DNA of 12,122 nt. Origin: Desulfurococcales archaeon (GTDB taxonomy: Archaea > Thermoproteota > Thermoprotei_A > Sulfolobales > Desulfurococcaceae). Each line of letters opens with the position of its first letter. Position 1 is the stretch's first letter. Below the pieces are notes generated by a model. That model ran no database searches. It was not told the origin of the DNA and saw only the letters and a program-made list of their open reading frames with translations. Made by a program: the position numbers and the translations under genes. Below are positions 6,568-12,122 of this stretch, piece after piece. Where the stretch lies: positions 1 through 12,122 of the forward strand of contig JALWQP010000159.1 in NCBI GenBank assembly GCA_027083045.1, in the 5' to 3' direction.

Positions 6568-7566
6568 ATGGCAGATATCAAGCGATTCCTAGCCCGCAGA
6601 GCACTGACCTTCATACCGACATTAATAGGAGTAACTTTCCTTGCATACATAATCGCTTTCGCCATCCCCGCCAACCCGGCGCAGGCATGGGCTGGCGGTA
6701 TTAAGGCCAATCCAGAAGTTGTCGCACGTATTATCAGAGAATACCATCTAAACGATCCTTGGTACGTTCAGTACTACTATTTCATGAAGGGAATACTAAC
6801 AAACTCGATTATAGATCCCCGTTGGGGATACCCCGTAATGACGTATATGTTGTCGAGATTCCCCATTACGTTCCAATTAACATTATTCGCTCTGTTCTTC
6901 CTCATAGTACTCGGTATCCCCCTAGGGATAATATCGGCGTTGAAGAAGGACTCGTGGATCGATGCCCTCGTTAGGACTTGGGCGCTCGTAGGAGTATCTG
7001 TGCCGATATTCTGGCTGGGATACATATTCATATACATATTCTTCTACCAGCTAGGATGGATCAATATCGCGGGCATACCATACCCCAAAGTCCATATTAC
7101 TGGCGTACCGATAATCGACGCCTTGCTTAGCGGTGAGTGGAACATAGTTTGGGAGAACATAAAGAGATTTATACTGCCGGGCTTCACCCTCGGGTTCGCC
7201 GGCATCGGGGTGATCGCTAGGCTTGTCAGGAACAGCTTCTTAGAGGCGATAAACAGCGACTACATATATTTCGCCAGGATGCGTGGACTGAAGTACAGGA
7301 GGATAATGACACATGCACTCAGGAACGCCTTGGTACCAGTTGTAACCGTGCTTGGGCTACAGTTTGGAGGACTCCTGGGTGGAGCGCCGATCACGGAAAC
7401 AGTCTTCAGCATACCTGGTATGGGCCGTGCAATGGTTGATGCTATCTTCTCGATGGACTTCCCACTACTAATTGCGGGTACTTTCCTTGTGGCCATAATC
7501 TATGTTATAACGAACCTGATCGTGGACATCCTATATGCAGTGATTGATCCGAGGGTGAGATTCTGA
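6568..7566 (+). CDS. dppB: Dipeptide/oligopeptide-type ABC transporter permease, DppB-like
   Basis: This 332-residue inner subunit of the membrane channel has the full family length. The first membrane segment is at about 11-32, followed by an external loop (to about 98) and five more hydrophobic segments (about 100-124, 137-160, 203-220, 258-272, 300-325). The cytoplasmic EAA coupling loop that contacts the ATPases is at 226-256 (EAINSDYIYFARMRGLKYRR, then IMTHALRNALVP). The family signature FSIPGMGR is at 280-287 and DPRVRF at the C-terminus. The ATG is preceded by GGGTGA with 5-base spacing, which fixes the start. It is the first gene of the permease-ATPase operon. Its stop overlaps the next start in TGATG, implying translational coupling. 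Substrate is peptide or oligosaccharide; sequence does not discriminate. Confidence 0.93.
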   Translation: MADIKRFLARRALTFIPTLIGVTFLAYIIAFAIPANPAQAWAGGIKANPEVVARIIREYHLNDPWYVQYYYFMKGILTNSIIDPRWGYPVMTYMLSRFPITFQLTLFALFFLIVLGIPLGIISALKKDSWIDALVRTWALVGVSVPIFWLGYIFIYIFFYQLGWINIAGIPYPKVHITGVPIIDALLSGEWNIVWENIKRFILPGFTLGFAGIGVIARLVRNSFLEAINSDYIYFARMRGLKYRRIMTHALRNALVPVVTVLGLQFGGLLGGAPITETVFSIPGMGRAMVDAIFSMDFPLLIAGTFLVAIIYVITNLIVDILYAVIDPRVRF

Positions 7567-8699
7567 TGTCCGCGGAAGAGGTATATGAGAAAAAGATCCT
7601 TGACAAGTTCAGCGATGTCCTCATAGCGTTCGTAGTGAAGATAATAACGCTGTTTAGGAAGGACTGGGCGAAGAGGAACAAGAGCAGGATCGATGAATGG
7701 AGGCTCATGCTATACGCTCTCAACCGGAGCCCTATAGGGATAGCGGGCCTAGTACTCGGCCTTGGCTTCGTAATCATAGGAATCATAGGACCCTGGATAG
7801 CCCCACATAGCTATGACTTCTCATATATCATGGCAACCGGTAAATTCAAAGAATATTATCTCGCACCGCCCGGCACTGGCGGAGCACTCCTTGGAACAGA
7901 CGACCTCGGAAGAGATCTTCTCAGCCTACTACTATACGGTGCAAGAGTATCATTGATGGCCACAGTGCTCGTACTCCCAATAGGCATAACCATAGGCATA
8001 ATAATAGGGCTCGTAGCAGGATACTATGGCGGCGCAGTAGACGAGATACTGATGAGGCTCACCGACGTATTCCTAGCATTCCCTGGACTAATCCTAGCCC
8101 TGGCTTTCAGCAGCGCATTAACCCAGAGAATAGCGCTCGCAATAGCTCATAGCCAGTTCCTGACCAGCCTCATATCATCATTATTCGGTGTAAAATCAGT
8201 CGACGCCCTCAATGTGGCGCCGATTCTCTCGATCATAGTGGCGTTATGGATTGTCTGGTGGCCCGGCTACGCTAGAATGACAAGAGGACTAACGCTGCAG
8301 GAGAAGAACAATGTATATGTGGAGGCATCCAAGGCCCTAGGCCTCAGCTCGCCAGCGATCATGTTCCGCCACATACTACCCAACATCCTCGGCCCAATCA
8401 TAGTTATGATGACTCTTGACATAGGAGGAGTGATCCTCACAGAGGCCGGTCTAAGCTTCTTGATGGGAGCAATGGTGAAGATACCGGACTGGGGAGCAAT
8501 AGTACAAGCCGGATCACAATATCTTGTCCAAGGCAAGTGGTGGCTGGTAATTTTCCCAGGACTAGCGATACTGATCTCGGTGCTGGGATGGAACCTGTTC
8601 GGCGATAGCCTAAGAGACATCCTGGACCCAAGAACCCGTAGAAGCATCGAGTTCAAGATCAAGAAGAGAAAGAAGATGGAGAAGGGTGAGAAGCAGTGA
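7566..8699 (+). CDS. dppC: Dipeptide/oligopeptide-type ABC transporter permease, DppC-like
   Basis: This 377-residue second channel subunit has a cytoplasmic N-terminal extension (1-45) and the OppC N-terminal segment (RSPIGIAGLVLGLG, first membrane helix about 56-79). The diagnostic LLGTDDLGRDLLS is at 108-120 and the EAA loop YVEASKALGLSSPAIMFRHI at 251-270. The C-terminal stretch GWNLFGDSLRDILDPR is at 341-356. Compared with typical family members, about 30 extra residues lie at roughly 183-217, between two membrane helices (ALTQRIALAIAHSQFLTSLI and onward), probably a loop or helical hairpin. The C-terminal tail is highly Lys-rich (KIKKRKKMEKGEKQ) and cytoplasmic. It starts with an ATG overlapping the dppB stop and ends overlapping the next GTG start by 4 bases. 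Confidence 0.93.
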   Translation: MSAEEVYEKKILDKFSDVLIAFVVKIITLFRKDWAKRNKSRIDEWRLMLYALNRSPIGIAGLVLGLGFVIIGIIGPWIAPHSYDFSYIMATGKFKEYYLAPPGTGGALLGTDDLGRDLLSLLLYGARVSLMATVLVLPIGITIGIIIGLVAGYYGGAVDEILMRLTDVFLAFPGLILALAFSSALTQRIALAIAHSQFLTSLISSLFGVKSVDALNVAPILSIIVALWIVWWPGYARMTRGLTLQEKNNVYVEASKALGLSSPAIMFRHILPNILGPIIVMMTLDIGGVILTEAGLSFLMGAMVKIPDWGAIVQAGSQYLVQGKWWLVIFPGLAILISVLGWNLFGDSLRDILDPRTRRSIEFKIKKRKKMEKGEKQ

Positions 8700-9694
8700 G
8701 TAGCCCTCAGTTCCGTGAACCCCTCATAGAGGTTAAGGATCTATATGTTTACTTCTACACATATGCCGGCGTAGTAAAAGCTATCGAGGATATGACGTTC
8801 ACGATCTATAAGGGCGAGAAATTCTGCATGGTGGGTGAAACCGGCTGTGGGAAATCAGTGACCAGCAGGGCACTAGCAAACATAGTTCCCAGCCCCGGCA
8901 GGATAGTCAAGGGTAAAGTGATCTACTACAGAGACGGAAAACCCGTCAACATACTAGAGCTCAGCGAGGAGCAGTTGAGAGAGATACGTGGAAAGGAGAT
9001 AGCCTACATAGTCCAAGACCCCTCCAGCGCCTTGGATCCCCTCTACACGATAGGTTATCAGATCGTCGAGACAATGATAGACCACTACACGGTCAGGGAC
9101 CAGAAAGAAGGCTACAAGAGAGCAGTAGAACTACTCAGAGAAGTACTAATGCCCGACCCGGAGCAGAGGATTAAGAACTACCCCCACGAGCTCAGCGGAG
9201 GACAGAGGCAGCGCGCGGTGATAAGTATAGGGCTGAGCAACATGCCGCGCCTACTCATAGCAGACGAGCCAACCAGCAGCCTAGACGTGACCGTGCAGGC
9301 ACAGTTACTGGAACTTCTCAGGAGGCTTGTTAGAGAACACGGCCTAACCCTCTTCCTGATCACACACGACATGGGTGTTGTAGCAGAGATGTGCGACCGC
9401 GTAGCAGTACTATATGCAGGAAACATCGTGGAACTGGCTCCTGTCGATGAGATATTCAAGAATCCAAAGCATCCATACACGATGGGATTGCTACGCGCGG
9501 TCCCAAACCCGCAGGCAGATATAGAGAAGCTAGAACCGATACCGGGAACCATACCGAACCTGATATATCCACCACCGGGATGCAGATTCCATCCACGCTG
9601 CCCATTTGCTAGGGATGTGTGTAAGCGGGAGAAGCCCCCACTAGTAGAGGTTAGCCCAGGACACTATGTGAGGTGCTGGCTCCACGCGGAGTAA
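8696..9694 (+). CDS. dppD: ABC transporter ATPase, DppD/OppD-like
   Basis: This 332-residue peripheral ATPase powers the transporter as a heterodimer with the DppF-like subunit. Walker A is GETGCGKS (47-54), the Q-loop QDPSSALDP begins at 107, the signature LSGGQRQR is at 166-173, Walker B LLIADEP at 186-192, the D-loop follows in SSLD, and the switch His is 224 (ITHD). The C-terminal oligo_HPY region carries four cysteines (C296, C302, C309, C327; GCRFHPRCPFARDVCK ... RCW). This is the arrangement known in the DppD/OppD/OppF family, where a bacterial DppD was shown to hold a 4Fe-4S cluster. The start is a GTG at 8696 within GTGA, overlapping the dppC stop, so translation is likely coupled. 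All catalytic motifs are intact. Confidence 0.94.
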   Translation: MSSPQFREPLIEVKDLYVYFYTYAGVVKAIEDMTFTIYKGEKFCMVGETGCGKSVTSRALANIVPSPGRIVKGKVIYYRDGKPVNILELSEEQLREIRGKEIAYIVQDPSSALDPLYTIGYQIVETMIDHYTVRDQKEGYKRAVELLREVLMPDPEQRIKNYPHELSGGQRQRAVISIGLSNMPRLLIADEPTSSLDVTVQAQLLELLRRLVREHGLTLFLITHDMGVVAEMCDRVAVLYAGNIVELAPVDEIFKNPKHPYTMGLLRAVPNPQADIEKLEPIPGTIPNLIYPPPGCRFHPRCPFARDVCKREKPPLVEVSPGHYVRCWLHAE

Positions 9695-9701
9695 GGAGGT
9701 G
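9695..9701 (+). promoter_or_regulatory. Strong ribosome-binding site for the DppF-like gene
   Basis: GGAGGTG lies directly after the TAA of the preceding gene, 6 bases before the ATG at 9708. It is the best match to the 16S 3' end in the window and confirms this start. Confidence 0.75.
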
Positions 9702-9707
9702 TGAACC

Positions 9708-10667
9708 ATGGTTGAACCTCTAGTCCATGTCGAGGGCCTCAAGAAATACTTCCCTGCAGGGGGATTCCTCAAGAAAGTATGGGTTAAAGCAGTTGATGGT
9801 GTCTCGTTCGATATATTTGAGGGTGAAACTCTAGGCCTAGTCGGAGAATCTGGCTGTGGAAAAACAACTACTGGGCGTTTAATACTTAGGCTTATCAAGC
9901 CCACCGCGGGCAAAGTATTGTTCGCCGGCAAGGATGTGACAAGGTTGAGGGGTAAAGAGCTGAAGGCCTTTCGTAGAGAGGCAAACATTGTGTTCCAAGA
10001 CCCGTACACGAGCCTCGATCCGAGGCAGACGGTCTTTAACATAATAATGGAGCCTCTAAAGACGCATGGAATACAGGTAGATGATCCGGAGGGATTCGTG
10101 ACTAAGCTACTCTACGAGGTAGGGCTCAACGAGACCCACCTGTACAGGTATCCCCACGAGTTCAGCGGAGGACAGAGACAACGCATAGCAATAGCTAGGA
10201 TCCTGGCCCTCAGGCCGAAATTCATAGTCCTGGACGAGCCGACCTCAGCGCTCGACGTATCTGTTCAGGCACAAATACTCAACATGCTGAAAAATCTCCA
10301 GAAAAAATATGGTTTAACATACCTGTTCATAAGCCACAACCTAGGCGTTGTCAGATACATGAGCAACCGCATAGCAGTCATGTACTTAGGCAAGATAGTA
10401 GAGATAGCGCCTGCAAAGACCCTATTCGAGAACCCACTGCACCCTTACACAAAGGCACTACTAGCATCAATACCCGTACCGGATCCCGAGGCAGCTAGAA
10501 CAAAGCCAAAAATACAGATAACAGGCGAGCCCCCAAGCCCGATAAACCCGCCACCAGGATGCAGGTTCGCGCCGAGATGCCCACACGCCAAGGACCTATG
10601 CCGCCAGAAAGACCCCAAGCTTAAAGAAATAGAGCATAAGCACGTCGTCGCGTGCTGGCTCTACTGA
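9708..10667 (+). CDS. dppF: ABC transporter ATPase, DppF/OppF-like
   Basis: This 319-residue ATPase is the partner of the DppD-like subunit. It begins with the OppF-type LKKYFPAGGFLKK insertion (11-23). Walker A GESGCGKT is at 46-53, the Q-loop Gln at 97 (FQDPYTSLDP), the signature FSGGQRQR at 152-159, Walker B FIVLDEP at 172-178, and the switch His at 210 (ISHN). The C-terminal oligo_HPY region has cysteines C285, C291, C298 and C316 in the same spacing class as its partner (GCRFAPRCPHAKDLC ... ACW), so each subunit may hold a metal or Fe-S site. The ATG follows GGAGGTG after a 13-base gap. It is the last gene of the operon and is followed by a terminator-like hairpin. All ATP-binding and hydrolysis motifs are present. 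Confidence 0.94.
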   Translation: MVEPLVHVEGLKKYFPAGGFLKKVWVKAVDGVSFDIFEGETLGLVGESGCGKTTTGRLILRLIKPTAGKVLFAGKDVTRLRGKELKAFRREANIVFQDPYTSLDPRQTVFNIIMEPLKTHGIQVDDPEGFVTKLLYEVGLNETHLYRYPHEFSGGQRQRIAIARILALRPKFIVLDEPTSALDVSVQAQILNMLKNLQKKYGLTYLFISHNLGVVRYMSNRIAVMYLGKIVEIAPAKTLFENPLHPYTKALLASIPVPDPEAARTKPKIQITGEPPSPINPPPGCRFAPRCPHAKDLCRQKDPKLKEIEHKHVVACWLY

Positions 10668-10669
10668 AA

Positions 10670-10695
10670 AGGTGTTTTGAAGAAAACCTGTTTTT
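10670..10695 (+). terminator. Hairpin plus T-run terminator after the transporter operon
   Basis: AGG(tg)TTTT and AAAACCT pair across a GAAG loop with a 2-base bulge, followed by G and TTTTT at 10691-10695. The stem is weak, but the T-run alone is the usual archaeal termination signal. It begins 3 bases after the dppF-like stop. Confidence 0.45.
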
Positions 10696-10732
10696 AATTT
10701 CTAGCTATTCAACATAATGGGCTGTGGGCTTC

Positions 10733-11254
10733 TCAGTCGAGGCAATACTTGTTTATGCATATGATCTTTTCCAGTTGTATTCTAGGCCTAGGCTCGGGTT
10801 CTTCGTCAGGATACCCGATCGCAAGTATTGACGCTGGAACAATATGCCCCGGCATACCGAGGATTTTTCTTATATCATCGATATTCCTCATGGTCTGTAT
10901 CCAGACCGTTCCAAGGCCTAGGGCATGTGCCGCCAGCTGGATATAGATCGTGACGTTAGCACAATCTAGCAGATAAGAGTCGGGACTAGCCCTCTCATCA
11001 CATGCGACAATTATTGCTTGTGGAGCATTCTTAAGGGGCTTTCCACCACCATGTATTCGTGATAATTTGTCGAGAACATCTCTATCATCTATCACTATGA
11101 ATCTCCACGGCTGACTATTATGTGCGCTGGGAGCATAACGTGCTACATCAAGTATCTTCTCAATGATCTCCATAGGCACCTTTTCTTTCTTAAAACGCCT
11201 TATACTCCTCCTAGTCTTTAGGAATTCTATCAGGTCATCAGGGCAACACTTCAT
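10733..11254 (-). CDS. Nitroreductase family protein (FMN-dependent oxidoreductase)
   Basis: This is a short (173-residue) cytoplasmic member of the nitroreductase superfamily, expected to bind FMN as a homodimer and reduce a substrate with NAD(P)H. The visible motifs are RRSIRRF (15-21, FMN phosphate contact), APSAHNSQPWRF (41-52), GLGTVWI (113-119) and AIGYPDEEPEPRPR (145-158). Numbering is from the ATG at 11254, chosen because the family's EFLKTRRSIR start follows closely and a TATA-like element lies at 11295-11301. A GTG at 11293 would add 13 residues and would leave only 29 bases to the divergent gene. Two cysteines (CC) occur at residues 3-4. Members of this size include flavin reductases and ring-modifying enzymes, so the substrate cannot be named. 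No functional link to the transporter is evident. Confidence 0.88.
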   Translation of the reverse strand: MKCCPDDLIEFLKTRRSIRRFKKEKVPMEIIEKILDVARYAPSAHNSQPWRFIVIDDRDVLDKLSRIHGGGKPLKNAPQAIIVACDERASPDSYLLDCANVTIYIQLAAHALGLGTVWIQTMRNIDDIRKILGMPGHIVPASILAIGYPDEEPEPRPRIQLEKIICINKYCLD

Positions 11255-11293
11255 TTCAATCAACCCACTATTATTATAGTTGGTTAGAACCAC

Positions 11294-11302
11294 TAATATT
11301 TT
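11294..11302. promoter_or_regulatory. Possible shared AT element for two divergent promoters
   Basis: TAATATTTT on plus (AAAATATTA on minus) is centred near 11298. That is 25 bases before the UPF0282 ATG at 11323, the spacing expected for a leaderless transcript. On the other strand it would start transcription near 11273, about 19 bases before the nitroreductase ATG at 11254. Confidence 0.35.
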
Positions 11303-11322
11303 GGAACAATCGGCGACAGGGC

Positions 11323-12122
11323 ATGACGAAGATACATATACTAGGAGCTGAGAGTTTAGGTGTTAGAGGTTTATCCTGCTACGTAGAGAACGATGACCAT
11401 AAAATATTGATCGATCCGGGTGTGGCCCTAGGATATACTCGGTGGGGACTACATCCTCATCCACTACAAGCAGTTGTAGGTGATATTGTCCGCTCAAAAA
11501 TAGCAAGGTTTTGGAGGGACGCTGACTATGTGGTCTTCACACATATGCATGGTGATCATATACCACTATATAACGCGAACCCTTTCCAGCTAGACCTATA
11601 CATGCTAGACCATCATGGCGAGAAAAAGATCATAGCGCCTTCACCTCATATACTCAGCACGAAGGAGAAAATTAGGCTCGAGAAAATACGTGAAATATAC
11701 CGTGAGAAACTAATAACGGTCGACTGGAGAGCAGCTGAGATAGGCCCAGTAAAAGTTTATGGCCCCTATCCTCATGGTCTCAGTCGTTCTGGAGTATATG
11801 CCGTGTACATTGATAGTGATTTATCAATACTTCATCTCAGTGATACAGGATTGCTCGTTGAAGGCGTCATAAGTCTAGTAAGGGATCTTAGGCCGGATAT
11901 AGTCGTGACTGATGGTCCACCCATATACCGTTACATACACGGTAAAGCAATGGTTAATGATCTACTGGTAAAGGCTAGACAGAACCTAGAGCGAGTGATC
12001 GGTTATGCGGGCAAAATAATAATAGATCATCATATCAATAGATGTGATGAAGGCTACCAATGGATAAGCAGTGTTGGGAGAGAATACGGCCGAAGCATGA
12101 CCGCGCCAGACGACATGGACGA
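11323..12122 (+). CDS. UPF0282 family metallo-beta-lactamase-fold hydrolase, 3'-truncated by the window edge
   Basis: The frame from ATG 11323 is open to the end of the window, giving 266 residues of a family usually around 300. The N-terminal pattern AESLGVRGLSCYVENDDHKILIDPG (residues 9-33) matches the archaeal UPF0282 / COG2248 predicted hydrolases. Metal ligands expected of the fold are visible: HMHGDH at 74-79, H151 in GPYPHG, D174 in HLSDTG, and DHH at 235-237. The first motif reads as a classical HxHxDH. A two-zinc hydrolase is likely, but the substrate of this family is not established. No earlier in-frame start exists before upstream non-start codons, and only a weak ribosome-binding site precedes the ATG, fitting a leaderless mRNA from the TATA-like element 25 bases upstream. 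It is probably cytoplasmic; there is no signal peptide. Confidence 0.87.
   Translation, partial: MTKIHILGAESLGVRGLSCYVENDDHKILIDPGVALGYTRWGLHPHPLQAVVGDIVRSKIARFWRDADYVVFTHMHGDHIPLYNANPFQLDLYMLDHHGEKKIIAPSPHILSTKEKIRLEKIREIYREKLITVDWRAAEIGPVKVYGPYPHGLSRSGVYAVYIDSDLSILHLSDTGLLVEGVISLVRDLRPDIVVTDGPPIYRYIHGKAMVNDLLVKARQNLERVIGYAGKIIIDHHINRCDEGYQWISSVGREYGRSMTAPDDMD

Noticed and set aside
1..12122. tRNA, rRNA, CRISPR array, insertion sequence or prophage genes
   Set aside because: No tRNA-like cloverleaf arms, no direct repeats with regular spacers, no transposase motifs and no terminal inverted repeats were seen on reading either strand.

Overview
The window looks like part of a chromosome from a hyperthermophilic crenarchaeon, most plausibly Desulfurococcales. 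That assignment is inference. It rests on archaeal-type TATA promoters and probable leaderless starts, heavy use of ATA (Ile) and AGG/AGA (Arg), short GGTG/GGAGGTG ribosome-binding sites, and archaeal families: a UPF0282 metallo-beta-lactamase-fold protein, a COG4880 secreted beta-propeller and a winged-helix regulator with C-terminal membrane segments.

Layout. 1-586 (+) is the 3' part of an unrecognised gene, which overlaps tail to tail with an unrecognised gene at 578-1111 (-). 1360-3600 (+) encodes a surface-anchored family 5 (Dpp/Opp-type) solute-binding protein. 3650-5821 (-) encodes a secreted beta-propeller and 5901-6320 (-) a membrane-bound HTH regulator; this pair lies between the binding protein and the rest of its transporter. 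6568-10667 (+) is a tight operon of two permeases (DppB- and DppC-like) and two ATPases (DppD- and DppF-like), joined by overlapping start/stop codons or a 13-nt gap with a strong ribosome-binding site. A hairpin plus T-run follows it. 10733-11254 (-) is an FMN nitroreductase, and a UPF0282 gene starts divergently at 11323 and runs off the end.

How they work together. The binding protein should capture a peptide or oligosaccharide outside the cell and deliver it to the DppBC channel, driven by DppDF. Family 5 transporters of hyperthermophilic archaea carry either substrate class, and the sequence does not decide which.

The main discovery is that the binding protein appears circularly permuted. 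The half that is normally C-terminal (starting at the sDATTRVLTIKKGVADIGV-type strand) comes first, directly after an N-terminal membrane anchor and a Thr/Ser/Pro linker. The half that normally starts the mature protein (TLVIATIGWPQSFDPA...) comes second and ends at the NPYYW strand. The C-terminus (YGYKP) and the start of the core (KPPIHTTV) would join into one continuous canonical segment, so nothing obvious is missing. The permutation moves the anchor to the other end of the fold. Secondary points are palindromic operator candidates upstream of the HTH gene and the permease operon, and an AT element that could serve two divergent promoters near 11298.
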